DNA from: JAJRXR01 sp041402005
Lineage (GTDB): Bacteria; Planctomycetota; Phycisphaerae; Phycisphaerales; UBA1924
NCBI GenBank assembly: GCA_041402005.1
Contig: JAWKTB010000005.1
Coordinates: forward strand, 62,001-126,000
Length of the DNA: 64,000 nucleotides
Direction: 5' to 3'
Below the pieces are notes generated by a model that saw nothing but the letters and a program-made list of their open reading frames with translations, was not told the DNA's origin and ran no database searches. Shown here piece after piece: positions 16,757 to 26,096 of the stretch; position 1 is the first letter of the stretch; the number at the start of each line of letters is the position of its first letter. Made by a program: the position numbers and the translations under genes.

Positions 16757-18182
16757 GTGCAGACGGCAAACCTGATCGGCGGCGAATGGGTCCGGGCGGC
16801 CAGCGGGAAGACGCTCCGCGTGACCGATCCGGCGACGGATGAGCTGGTCGGTGAGACGCCCTCGCTGGGCGCGGGCGAGGTTCGCCAGGCGATCGACGCG
16901 GCGAACGGGGCGTGGGGCCTCTGGCGGGCGAAGACCGCGGGGGAGCGGGGCGCCCTCGTTCGGCGACTGGGCGAGTTGATGCGGCGCGACGCCGAACGCC
17001 TGGCCCGCCTGATGACCAGCGAGCAGGGCAAGCCACTGGCGGAGTCGAGGGGGGAGATCGAGTACGCGGTGTCGTTCTTGGAGTGGGCCGCGGAGGAGGG
17101 CAAACGCCTGGACGGGGACATCATCCCCGCCTCGACGACCTCCAAGCGGATCCTGGTCATCCGTCAGCCGGTGGGTGTGGCGGCGATCATCACGCCCTGG
17201 AACTTCCCCTCGGCGATGATCACGCGCAAGCTCGGGCCGGCGCTGGCGTGCGGGTGCACGGTCGTGATCAAGCCGGCCGAGGACACGCCCTTGTCGGCGA
17301 TCGCGATCGGGGAGCTGGCGGTCGAGGCGGGCATCCCGGCGGGCGTCGTGAACATCGTGACGGGGGACGCCGCCACGATCGGAGACGCGTTCTTCGAGGA
17401 CGACCGGGTCCGCAAGCTCTCGTTCACGGGGTCGACCGAGGTCGGGCGCCTGCTGATGGGCAAGGCGGCGAGGAACTTGATGCGCCTGTCGATGGAGCTG
17501 GGGGGGCACGCGCCGTTCATCGTGTTCGACGACGCGGACCTGGACAAGGCGGTGGCGGCGGCGGTTGCGTGCAAGGTCCGCACCGCGGGGCAAACGTGCA
17601 TCTGTGCGAACCGGTTCTATGTGCAGGGCGGGATCTACGACGCGTTCATGGCTCGCTTCGCTAAGGCGATCGAGGGCCTGAAGGTCGGGCGGGGCACGGC
17701 GGAGGGGTGCAGGTCGGGCCGCTCATCAACGACGAGGCGGTCGAGAAGGTGGAGCGTCACATTGCGGACGCGAAAGAGCGGGGGCAAGGTGATGGTCGGT
17801 GGCTCACGGGTGAGGATCCAGGGCTTGGCCGATCGGTTCTACGCGCCGACGCTGATCGACGGGATGACGCCCGAGATGCTGGTGCATCGCGAGGAGACGT
17901 TCTGGCCCGGTCGCGGCGGTGCGTCGGTTCACGAGCGAGGACGAGGCGGTGGCGTGGGCGAACGACTCGGAGTTTGGGCTCGCGTCGTACTTCTTCACGC
18001 GGGACGCCTCGCGCCTGATCCGGGTCGCGGAGGCCCTGGAGTACGGGATCGTGGGGGCGAATGACGGGGCCCTCGACCGCCCAGCGCCTTCGGGGGGTCA
18101 AGCACCCGGGTTCGGGCGTGAAGGCGGCAAGTATGTCATGGACGAGTACACGGAGCTCAAGTACGTTTCATGGGGCCTCTGA
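16757..18182 (+). pseudogene. gabD: Succinate-semialdehyde dehydrogenase, frameshifted in its C-terminal third
   Basis: GTG 16757 opens an ALDH frame (QTANLIGGEWVRAASGKTLR) that is intact to about 17700. It includes IITPWNFPSAMITRKLGPAL, the NAD loop FTGSTEVGRLL, SMELGGHAPFIVFDDADLD and the catalytic cysteine in VRTAGQTCICANRF. After 17700 the frame changes at least four times. QVGPLINDEAVEKVERHI (frame 1), YAPTLIDGMTPEMLVHREET (frame 2) and FTSEDEAVAWANDSEFGLAS (frame 3) are all recognisable, and PGFGREGGKYVMDEYTELKY closes the protein. Restored, it is an ordinary GabD of about 475 residues. At 17703 one missing G accounts for the first shift. Sequencing or assembly error is the likely cause. 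It would oxidise succinate semialdehyde made by the next gene. Confidence 0.8.
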
Positions 18183-18218
18183 GCTCGCGTGGATGGGGCC
18201 CCTGCATGGAGTTGCCAG

Positions 18219-19545
18219 ATGGGAGCCAATGAGCGGCTGATCGAGCGTCGGGACCGGGTCGTGCCCCGCGGGGTGGGTCGGTTGTCCGGAATGGCGGCGG
18301 CGGGCGCCGAGGGGGCGATCGTCACCGACCTGGACGGATGCGAGTACATCGATTTCACGAGCGGGATCGGCGTCGCCAACGTCGGGCATGGCGACGAGCG
18401 CGTCGTCGCGGCGATCCGCGAGCAGGCGGGCAAGCTCTTACACACCTGCTTCTACGTCGCGGCGTACGAGGGGTACGTCGAGCTATGCGAGACGCTGGTC
18501 GAGCTGTTCCCGCACGGGCGCTCGACCAAGGCGATGCTCGTGAACACGGGGGCCGAGGCGGTCGAGAACGCGATCAAGATCGCGCGTCAGGCGACGGGGC
18601 GACCCGGGGTGATCTGCTACACCGGGGCGTTCCACGGGCGGACGCTGATGGCGACGACGCTGACATCGAAGGTGGGATACAAGACGGGGTGCGGGCCGTT
18701 CGCGCCGGAGGTGTACCGCTTGCCCTTCCCCGTGTGGAGGGCGTCGGAGGGAGCGTCGGAGGAGGAGGTCTCGCACCGGGAGCTGGAGCGGCTTCGGCGG
18801 GCGTTCAAGGACACGATCGCGGCGCAATCCGTCGCGGCGGTCATCATCGAGCTGGTGCAGGGCGAGGGAGGGTTCCACGTCGCGCCCCGTGCGTACGTGG
18901 AGGGGCTGCGCGAGGTCTGCGACGAGCACGGCATCGTACTGATCTTCGACGAGGTCCAGACGGGGTTCGGGCGGACGGGGCGTGGGCTGCATGCGAGCAC
19001 TACGGCGTGACGCCCGACATCTCGACCTGGGCCAAGCGCTGGGCGGGGATGCCGATCGCGGCGGTCCTGGGCAAGGGCGAGATCATGGACCGGGCGGCGC
19101 TAGGCACGCTGGGCGGCACGTTCGTGGTAACCCCGTGTCGTGCGCCGCGGCCCTGGCGACCATCGAACGGATGCGGGAGCTGGACCTCAACGCACGGGCG
19201 AGGCGCATCGGACAAACGATCCGGGCCCGGTTCGAGTCGATCGCCGCCCAGTGCTCGATGGTGACCGATGTCCGGGGAATCGGCGCCATGATGGCGATGG
19301 AGCTGTGCGTGGACGGCGATCCCGATCGTCCGGCGTCGGCAGAGGTCGGCAAGATCGTTCAGGCGTGTCTCGGGAGAGGGCTGCTGATCATCCCGGCCGG
19401 CGTGCAGGGGAACGTGATCCGCACGCTCACGCCGCTCGTCATCACGGAGGAGCAGCTCGGTCGCGGGCTGGACATCTTGGAGTCGTGCGTGCTGGAGCAG
19501 GCGGGGGTGTCACGCCGCCTGAGCGGGCAGGCGGGGGGGGCCTGA
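18219..19545 (+). pseudogene. gabT: 4-aminobutyrate aminotransferase, frameshifted near the active-site lysine
   Basis: ATG 18219 starts a class-III aminotransferase (MGANERLIERRDRVVPRGVG) with MLVNTGAEAVENAIKIARQA, ICYTGAFHGRTLMATTLTSK, VAAVIIELVQGEGGFHVAPR and LIFDEVQTGFGRTGR. At about 18985 the frame changes (AACEHYGVTPDISTWAK), the stretch around the PLP lysine is garbled (WAKRWAGMP where WAKALGGGMP is expected), and at about 19124 it changes again (GNPVSCAAALATIERMRELD). It then runs intact to 19545. Adding one G at 19124 restores the usual FGGNPV. The restored length of about 440 is normal for GabT. The pattern matches gabD, and the two together would convert GABA or a related omega-amino acid to a dicarboxylate. 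Confidence 0.8.
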
Positions 19546-19548
19546 GCT

Positions 19549-20520
19549 ATGCGTCCCTACGCGATCGCCGGTTTGCAGCTGAACATCTCCGGGCGTCAGT
19601 CCAATCTCGGACACATCACCGACCGGGTGGACATGCTCATGCACCTGTACCCGTGGGTGCAGATGGTGCTCGTAAGCGAGTTGGCGACGTTCGGCGGGTG
19701 GACCGGGCACGCGATGCCCCTGCCCAGCGAGGTCGAGGCGGCATACCAGAGCCTCGCGGCCAGGCACGGGATCTGGCTGCTGCCGGGGTCGCTGTACGAG
19801 AAGACAGAGCGGGGGATCTTCAACACGACGCCGGTGATCGCGCCGGACGGGTCGGTGATCGCCCGGTACCGGAAGATGTTTCCGTTCATGCCGTACGAGG
19901 TGGGGGTGGAGTGGGGGGACGAGTTCTGCGTCTTCGACGTGCCCGAGGTCGGGCGGTTCGGGGTGAGCATCTGCTACGACATGTGGTTTCCGGAGACGTC
20001 GCGGACGTTGGCGGCGATGGGGGCGGAGGTCATCCTGCACCCGACGCTGACGGCGAGCGTCGACCGGGACGTGGAGCTTGCCCTGGCGCGGGCGACCGCG
20101 GCGACGAATCAGTGCTTCGTGATCGACATGAACGGCGTCGGGGACGGGGGCAATGGGCGCTCGGTCATCGTCGCCCCGTCCGGGGACGTGCTGTACCAGG
20201 CGGGGAGCAACGAGGAGCTGATCCCGATCGAGATCGACCTGGAGCGGGTGAATCGCTCGCGTGAGGTCGGGCTCAAGGGCCTGGGTCAGCCCCTCAAGAG
20301 CTTCCGTGATCGACGGGTCGACTTCAGCGTGTACAACAGGGACTCGGGCGTCGCGGCGTACCTGAACTCGCTTGGCCCCCTGGAGAAGATGTCGAGGGGG
20401 TCGAAGGCGGGGATCGGGTTCGGGCAGGGGCCGAGGCCTCACGGCACGGGCGCCGCGCCTGTGGCGCCGGTCGCATCGCCTCTCGGTGTTCCGGGGAACG
20501 GGCAGGGGGGCGGCGCATGA
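19549..20520 (+). CDS. Carbon-nitrogen hydrolase (nitrilase superfamily)
   Basis: The product has 323 residues, starting three bases after gabT. The nitrilase catalytic triad is visible: Glu44 (VSELATFGG), Lys109 (ARYRKMFPF) and Cys142 (SICYDMWFPE). The C-terminal 45 residues are Gly/Pro-rich and outside the domain. Family members hydrolyse amides or carbamoyl groups, such as omega-amides, aminovaleramide or N-carbamoylputrescine. Between GabT and an amino acid decarboxylase, an amide or carbamoyl derivative of a diamine or omega-amino acid is a plausible substrate. That is inference. It overlaps the decarboxylase gene (ATGA). Confidence 0.85.
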   Translation: MRPYAIAGLQLNISGRQSNLGHITDRVDMLMHLYPWVQMVLVSELATFGGWTGHAMPLPSEVEAAYQSLAARHGIWLLPGSLYEKTERGIFNTTPVIAPDGSVIARYRKMFPFMPYEVGVEWGDEFCVFDVPEVGRFGVSICYDMWFPETSRTLAAMGAEVILHPTLTASVDRDVELALARATAATNQCFVIDMNGVGDGGNGRSVIVAPSGDVLYQAGSNEELIPIEIDLERVNRSREVGLKGLGQPLKSFRDRRVDFSVYNRDSGVAAYLNSLGPLEKMSRGSKAGIGFGQGPRPHGTGAAPVAPVASPLGVPGNGQGGGA

Positions 20521-23279
20521 CGGATCCCCGCACGTTCAACCCGGCCGAGCGCGCGGCGCGACAGTACAACGCCCCGCAGCTGCGCATGGACTCCTGGAAC
20601 GAGATGCGTCAGCGGAGCGCGTGGCTATGGGAGATGGCCAAGACCGGGCGGGACACCACCGAGCCGGCGGCGCTGGTCGCTCAGAGCCTGCAGCAGCTCC
20701 GGGTGCTGGAGAACTACTGGGCGTTCCCGGGGCCGGCTCGGATGGACGAGCTGACGCACCTGCTCGAAACAGGGGACCACGCCCGCCTTGCCGCGGAGAT
20801 CGCGGACATCGCGAGGTTGCTGGTCGGGGACGCATACCGCGATCACGGCGCCGCCATTGAGCAGCGCGAACGGGAGAACGGGCGGCACGAGCATCACGAG
20901 CACCAGAACGGAAGGGCGGCGTCCAGGCCCTACTTCGAGGTGCTCTTCGTCGACGGGATCGACGCGTACGACCGGGACGAGCTGCGGGATGGGTTGGGCG
21001 CCTGCCGTCGCGAGTCGGACGAGTTCCTGTACGACATCGTGACCGTGCCCTCGTTCGAGGACGCGGTCATCGCCGTGCTGTTCAACCCGACGATCCAGGC
21101 GGTGTTCCTCCGGTACAACTACGGGTTCCGCTCCGCGAGCGATCACCCGGCGCTGCGCCGGTACCTGGAACTGGTCGAGTGGGACAAGGTGCCCACCTGT
21201 TTCGGGCTGGATCGGAGCCTGGCGCTGGCGCACGTGCTCAAGGGGCTGCGGCCGGAGCTGGACCTGTATTTGGTGACGGACTCATCGCTGGACCATGTCG
21301 CCGGGGCGCTCGGGGACGACTTCCGTCGGGTCTTTTACCGGCTTGAACAGTACATGGAGCAGCACCTGAGCATCCTCAAGGGGGTGCGGGCCCGCTTTGA
21401 GACGCCCTTTTTCGACGCGCTGCGCAAGTACAGCGCGAAGCCGACGGGGGTGTTCCATGCTCTGCCCATCGCGCGGGGCAAGTCGATGACCAGCGCCCAC
21501 TGGGCGAGGGACATGTACGAGTTCTACGGGCCCAACATCTTTCTGGCGGAGACGTCGGCGACGACGGGGGGGCTCGACTCACTGCTTCAGCCCCGGGGCC
21601 CGATCAAGCGGTCGCAGGAGCTCGCGGCTCGGGCGTTTGGGGCGCAGCACACGTACTTCGTCACCAACGGCACATCGACGGCGAACAAGATCGTGCTCCA
21701 GGCGCTCGTGCAGCCGGGGGACATCGTTCTGGTCGATCGCGATTGCCACAAGTCACACCATTACGCGATGGTGCTGGCAGGGGCGATGCCGGTGTATCTG
21801 GACTCGTATCCGCTGCGCCCGTTCACGATGTACGGGGCGGTCCCTATCGAGGAGATCGAACGCCGCCTGCTCGAGTTGAAGGACGCGGGGAAGCTCGATC
21901 GGGTTCGGATGCTGCTGCTGACCAACTGCACGTTCGACGGGTTGACGTACGACCCGGAGACGGTGATGCGCCGGGTGCTGGCGATCAAGCCGGACATGAT
22001 CTTCCTGTGGGACGAGGCGTGGTTCGCGTTCGCGCGGTTCAGCCCGCTGTTGCGTCGGCGGACGGCGATGGAAGCCGCGGCGAGGCTTCGGCACACGTTC
22101 CGCTCGGGTGACTACCGTGACGCGTATGAGCAGGCCCAAAGGAGCAACGCCGAGGGCAGCGGTAAGGCCAGTTCCGAGGCGATGCCGGACCCCGACCTAG
22201 CCCGCGTGCGCGTCTACGCGACGCAGTCCACACACAAAACGCTGACCTCGTTCCGCCAGGGGTCGATGATCCACGTCTTCGACGAGGATTTTGGGCAGAA
22301 GGCCTCGGGCTCGTTCCACGAGGCTTACATGACGCACACCTCGACCTCGCCCAACTACCAGGTCGTCGCGTCGCTCGACGTCGGGCGTCGCCAGGTCGAG
22401 CTCGAGGGGCACGAGCTGGTCGAGCAGACGATCGGGCTCGCGATGGCGCTGCGGGCGCGGGTCAATGACCACCCGGAGATCTCGCGTTTCTTCCACGTGC
22501 TCCGCCCGGCGGACATGATCCCCGCGAAGCACCGCCCGTCCGGCATCGAGTTCTACTACAGCTCCGGGCAGGGCTGGGGTCGCATGGAGCAGGCCTGGGG
22601 GGAGGACGAGTTCACGCTCGATCCGACACGCGTCACGCTCCACGTCGCCCGGACTGGGATGGATGGCGACGAGTTCCGCCAGCTGCTGATCGATCGCTAC
22701 GACATCCAGATCAACAAGACCTCACGCAACACGGCGCTGTTCATGCCGAACATCGGGACGACGCGGGGTGACGTCGCGTACCTGGTGGACGTGCTGGCGG
22801 GGATCTCGCGGGACATTTCCGAGAGGCTGTCGCTGGCGAGTGGCGCCGAGCGGGCGCGGCACAACGCCCGGGTCGAGTCGCTCCTCAACGGGCCGCCCCT
22901 GCCCAACTTCAGCCGTTTCCACCCGGCCTTCCAGCCCTCGGACGCCGGGTCGATCGAGGGCGACCTGCGCCGGGCGTTCTTCCTCGCGTACGACGACTCG
23001 TGCGTCGAGTCGGTCCCGCTGTCGACCGACACGCTGCGGGCGATCGAGGGCGGTCGGGAGATCGTGTCGGCGGCGTTCGTGATCCCGTACCCGCCAGGAT
23101 TCCCGATCCTCGTGCCTGGCCAGGTGATGAGTCCGGAGATCATCGCGTACCTCCTCGCACTCGACGTGAAGGAGATCCACGGCTACGACCCCGTCGAGGG
23201 GCTCCGCGTCTTCACGGAGGCGGCCCTCGAGGGGGCGGCTTCCTTTCCAGACCATGCGCTCAAGCTCGAAAGCAGGTAG
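20517..23279 (+). CDS. Orn/Lys/Arg-type PLP decarboxylase, extended (920 residues)
   Basis: This is a fold-type I PLP enzyme of the Orn/Lys/Arg decarboxylase group. Residues 1 to about 330 are an N-terminal region (VLFVDGIDAYDRDELRDGL and onward) that resembles the response-regulator-like wing domain plus an extra helical lead. The PLP core, about 340-690, includes FLAETSATTGGLDSLLQP, TYFVTNGTSTANKIV, VDRDCHKSHHYAMVLAGAMP, IFLWDEAWFAFARFSPLLRR and the PLP lysine in YATQSTHKTLTSFRQGSMIH. The C-terminal domain ends in SFPDHALKLESR. It is longer than typical enzymes (about 710-760). It contains a histidine-rich linker at about residues 120-130. Substrate is not determinable. Context (nitrilase, GabT, GabD, ATP-grasp ligase) suggests a diamine pathway rather than acid resistance. 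Confidence 0.87.
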   Translation: MTDPRTFNPAERAARQYNAPQLRMDSWNEMRQRSAWLWEMAKTGRDTTEPAALVAQSLQQLRVLENYWAFPGPARMDELTHLLETGDHARLAAEIADIARLLVGDAYRDHGAAIEQRERENGRHEHHEHQNGRAASRPYFEVLFVDGIDAYDRDELRDGLGACRRESDEFLYDIVTVPSFEDAVIAVLFNPTIQAVFLRYNYGFRSASDHPALRRYLELVEWDKVPTCFGLDRSLALAHVLKGLRPELDLYLVTDSSLDHVAGALGDDFRRVFYRLEQYMEQHLSILKGVRARFETPFFDALRKYSAKPTGVFHALPIARGKSMTSAHWARDMYEFYGPNIFLAETSATTGGLDSLLQPRGPIKRSQELAARAFGAQHTYFVTNGTSTANKIVLQALVQPGDIVLVDRDCHKSHHYAMVLAGAMPVYLDSYPLRPFTMYGAVPIEEIERRLLELKDAGKLDRVRMLLLTNCTFDGLTYDPETVMRRVLAIKPDMIFLWDEAWFAFARFSPLLRRRTAMEAAARLRHTFRSGDYRDAYEQAQRSNAEGSGKASSEAMPDPDLARVRVYATQSTHKTLTSFRQGSMIHVFDEDFGQKASGSFHEAYMTHTSTSPNYQVVASLDVGRRQVELEGHELVEQTIGLAMALRARVNDHPEISRFFHVLRPADMIPAKHRPSGIEFYYSSGQGWGRMEQAWGEDEFTLDPTRVTLHVARTGMDGDEFRQLLIDRYDIQINKTSRNTALFMPNIGTTRGDVAYLVDVLAGISRDISERLSLASGAERARHNARVESLLNGPPLPNFSRFHPAFQPSDAGSIEGDLRRAFFLAYDDSCVESVPLSTDTLRAIEGGREIVSAAFVIPYPPGFPILVPGQVMSPEIIAYLLALDVKEIHGYDPVEGLRVFTEAALEGAASFPDHALKLESR

Positions 23280-23283
23280 CCCC

Positions 23284-24828
23284 ATGTCCACGACGAGCAC
23301 CGCGAAGCCCACGTCCAACGGCCATCACGCCCCGAGCGTTCGAGCGCTCGAGTCGGATCATGCGCTTGCGAAAGGCCCAGTGCGGCTCGAGGGGATCTCG
23401 GACATTCGGCGGTTCTTCTTCCGCAACACCGAGCCGATTTACTTCATCAGCGCGACGCCGTTCAACTTGCTCGGAATGGACGAGTGGGTCCGCAACTTCG
23501 TGTACATCAACGCGATCGACTGCTTCGACGGGCAGCATCCGAACGTGTACGTGCCCAGGGAGATCGAGCACGAGGCGTTTACCTCCATCGAGGACATCAA
23601 CAACTACCTGCTCTCGCACCCGGACGTGATCGACCTGATCAACCGCCGGGGGCCGGGGGGCAAGGCGGTCTTCCTGATGTTCGACGAGAAGACCGAGGCG
23701 CTGTGCGAGAAGCTGGGGCTGGAGGTCTGCTTCCCTCCGGCCGAGCTGAGAAACCGGATCGACGACAAGCTGGAGACGACTCGCCTGGCGGAGCGGGCGG
23801 GCGTGGAGTGCGTGCCAAATGTCTTGGCGAAGGTCGATTCGTACAAGGCGCTCCGAAAGGCGGCGGGCAAGCTCGGTAACGACCTGGTGATCCAGACGGC
23901 GTATGGCGACTCGGGGCACACGACGTTCTTCGTCTCGTCGGAGGAGGACTACGCGAAGCACGCCGACGAGATCGCCGAGGCGCCCGAGGTCAAGATCATG
24001 AAGCGGATCCGCTGCCGGGGTGGCGCCCTGGAGGCGTGCGTCACGCGCCGCGGCACGATCGTGGGCCCGCTCATGACCGAGATCGTGGGCTTCAAGGAGT
24101 TGACGCCATACCGGGGCGGGTGGTGCGGCAACGAGGTGTTTGCCGGCGCGTTCGACGCAAGAATCCGCGAGAAGGCGAGGAAGGCCGCTTTCGACTTCGG
24201 CGAGCAACTCCGCGAGGAGGGGTACCGGGGCTACTTCGAGATTGACTTCCTCGTCGACCTCGACTCGGGGTCGGTCTATCTGGGCGAGTGCAACCCCCGG
24301 ATCACGGGCGCCAGCTCGATGACGAACCTGGCCTGCTTCGCGCACGCCGACGCCCCGCTCTTCCTCTTCCATCTGCTTGAGTGGATGGGCGTGGACTACA
24401 AGCTGAACGTGGACAAGCTCAACGCCCGCTGGTCGGATCCCGCGAACATCGACTCCTGGTCGCAGTTGATCATCAAGCACCCGGAGGACAGCGTGGACCG
24501 GATCACCGCCGCCCCGCCCTCGGGCGTCTGGGAGATCGATGACGCGGGGCGCGTCCGGCACGTCAGGATGCAGACGCATCGACGAACGGTCCAGTTCGAA
24601 AACCGCGCGTTCTTCCTGCGGATCTCTGGGGCGGGAGACTACCGGTACGAGGGCGCGGACCTGGGCATCCTGGTCAGCCCCGGGCGGTTCATGGACGACG
24701 AGTTCCGCTTGACCGAGCGTGCCAAAGCCTGGATCAGCGGGATCCGGTCGCACTACGCGGGCGTTCCGATCACGCCGGCGCAGGCGGAGGCGGCCCACGT
24801 CGAGCCAGGGGCGTTCAAGCTGCTCTGA
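23284..24828 (+). CDS. ATP-grasp ligase (biotin carboxylase-like), probable partner of the decarboxylase
   Basis: The product has 514 residues, from ATG 23284, four bases after the decarboxylase. The N-terminal region (PIYFISATPFNLLGMDEWVR) leads into an ATP-grasp core: LRNRIDDKLETTRLAERAGV, DLVIQTAYGDSGHTTFFVSS, VKIMKRIRCRGGALEACVTR and GYFEIDFLVDLDSGSVYLGE with the Mg-binding ECNPRITGASS. There is no biotin-carrier (MKM) or carboxyltransferase domain, so it is unlikely to be part of a biotin carboxylase. ATP-grasp enzymes join a carboxylate to an amine or thiol through an acyl phosphate. Pairing with a decarboxylase that makes an amine suggests an amide-forming ligase. That is inference; no characterised homologue is recognised. 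Confidence 0.8.
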   Translation: MSTTSTAKPTSNGHHAPSVRALESDHALAKGPVRLEGISDIRRFFFRNTEPIYFISATPFNLLGMDEWVRNFVYINAIDCFDGQHPNVYVPREIEHEAFTSIEDINNYLLSHPDVIDLINRRGPGGKAVFLMFDEKTEALCEKLGLEVCFPPAELRNRIDDKLETTRLAERAGVECVPNVLAKVDSYKALRKAAGKLGNDLVIQTAYGDSGHTTFFVSSEEDYAKHADEIAEAPEVKIMKRIRCRGGALEACVTRRGTIVGPLMTEIVGFKELTPYRGGWCGNEVFAGAFDARIREKARKAAFDFGEQLREEGYRGYFEIDFLVDLDSGSVYLGECNPRITGASSMTNLACFAHADAPLFLFHLLEWMGVDYKLNVDKLNARWSDPANIDSWSQLIIKHPEDSVDRITAAPPSGVWEIDDAGRVRHVRMQTHRRTVQFENRAFFLRISGAGDYRYEGADLGILVSPGRFMDDEFRLTERAKAWISGIRSHYAGVPITPAQAEAAHVEPGAFKLL

Positions 24829-24860
24829 GCGGGGCGTGTCGCGTGCGGGGCCTCTGAGCG

Positions 24861-24868
24861 TGTAGACT
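24861..24868 (+). promoter_or_regulatory. Putative -10 element TGTAGACT before preA
   Basis: The octamer ends 29 bases before the preA ATG, and GGAGGG at 24887-24892 is the likely ribosome-binding site. It separates preA from the preceding operon. No strong -35 is evident. Confidence 0.4.
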
Positions 24869-24897
24869 GGGGGTTTGGCTCCGCCGGAGGGTTCCGA

Positions 24898-26076
24898 ATG
24901 GGCGACCTGCGCGTCAACGTCAACGGGCTCGAACTGCCCAACCCCTTCGTGATCGGGTCGGGCCCGCCCGGCACCAACGCGAACGTGATCCGCAAGGCGT
25001 TCGACGAGGGGTGGGGGGCGGTGATCGCCAAGACGATCAGCCTGGACGCGTCCAAGGTCGTCAACGTGGCGCCGCGCTACGCGCGGATGCGGGCGGCCGA
25101 GACGCGCGAGGTCATCGGCTGGGAGAACATCGAGCTGATCTCCGACCGCCCGATGGACGTCTGGGAGGAGGAGTTCAAGGCGATCAAGGATTCACACCCC
25201 GAGGGCGTGCTCATCGCCTCCATCATGGAGGAATACCGAAAGGACGCCTGGGTCGAGATCGTCGAGCGCTGCGAGGCCTGCGGCGTGGACGCCTTCGAGC
25301 TGAACTTCTCCTGCCCCCACGGCCTGCCCGAGCGGAAGATGGGCGCCGCGATGGGCCAGGATCCGGAGATCCTCGAAGAGGTATGCACCTGGGTGAACGG
25401 GGCGGCGACCAAGCCGGTCTGGGCGAAGATGACGCCGAACATCACGCACATCGAGGAGCCGGCGCGGGCGGCGCTGCGAGCCGGGTGCGAAGGCGTGAGC
25501 GCGATAAACACGATCTTGAGTGTGATGGGCGTGGACCTCAAGACGCTCCGCCCGGAGCCGACGGTCGAAGGGTACACCGTGCCAGGCGGGTACTCGTGCA
25601 AGGCCGTCCGACCGATCGCCCTGCGGATGGTCATGGAGCTGGGCACGATGATGTTCGGCGGCGGGAGTGGGAAGCCGATCCCGGACAATGGTGAGTTGCC
25701 CATCAAGGGCGAGTTCTCCGACCGCTCGCTCTCGGCGATCGGCGGTGTCGAGACGGGCGAGGACGCTGCTCAGTTCATCTTGCTCGGCGCCCATACCGTG
25801 CAAGTCTGCACGGGCGTGATGATCCACGGCTACAAGCTCGCTTCGACGCTCTGCGAGGGGCTCTCGGCGTTCATGGATCAACACGGCTTCGAGACGATCG
25901 AGGGCTTCCGGGGCCAGTCGCTCCGGTATTTCACGACGCACGCGGACCTCGTCAAGCGACAGGCGGCGGCCAAGGCCGCGGAACGCAACGAGAAGGCCGG
26001 GATCATCACCAAGGACACCGCCTGGGAAGGCGACAAGTTCGTCGAGCAGTCGGACAAGCTGGTGGCGAACGACTGA
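24898..26076 (+). CDS. preA: Dihydropyrimidine dehydrogenase-like protein (PreA-type), lacking the ferredoxin domain
   Basis: The product has 392 residues. It is a dihydroorotate-dehydrogenase-like FMN barrel: VNGLELPNPFVIGSGPPGTN, VIAKTISLDASKVVNVAPRY, FELNFSCPHGLPERKMGAAM, KPVWAKMTPNITHIEEPARA and IGGVETGEDAAQFILLGAHT. SCPHGLPERKMG is characteristic of DHPD/PreA and places the active-site cysteine. E. coli PreA carries a C-terminal 2x[4Fe-4S] domain; none is seen here, and no PreT partner is nearby, so its electron donor is unknown. With the pyd operon converging on it, reduction of uracil or thymine (or the reverse) is the likely role. Confidence 0.85.
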   Translation: MGDLRVNVNGLELPNPFVIGSGPPGTNANVIRKAFDEGWGAVIAKTISLDASKVVNVAPRYARMRAAETREVIGWENIELISDRPMDVWEEEFKAIKDSHPEGVLIASIMEEYRKDAWVEIVERCEACGVDAFELNFSCPHGLPERKMGAAMGQDPEILEEVCTWVNGAATKPVWAKMTPNITHIEEPARAALRAGCEGVSAINTILSVMGVDLKTLRPEPTVEGYTVPGGYSCKAVRPIALRMVMELGTMMFGGGSGKPIPDNGELPIKGEFSDRSLSAIGGVETGEDAAQFILLGAHTVQVCTGVMIHGYKLASTLCEGLSAFMDQHGFETIEGFRGQSLRYFTTHADLVKRQAAAKAAERNEKAGIITKDTAWEGDKFVEQSDKLVAND

Positions 26077-26096
26077 TTTTCGCCCTCTTGATTTGA

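Noticed and set aside
23284..24828. Biotin carboxylase subunit of acetyl-CoA carboxylase
   Set aside because: No carrier-protein or carboxyltransferase gene is near, and conserved biotin-carboxylase blocks outside the ATP-grasp core are not seen.
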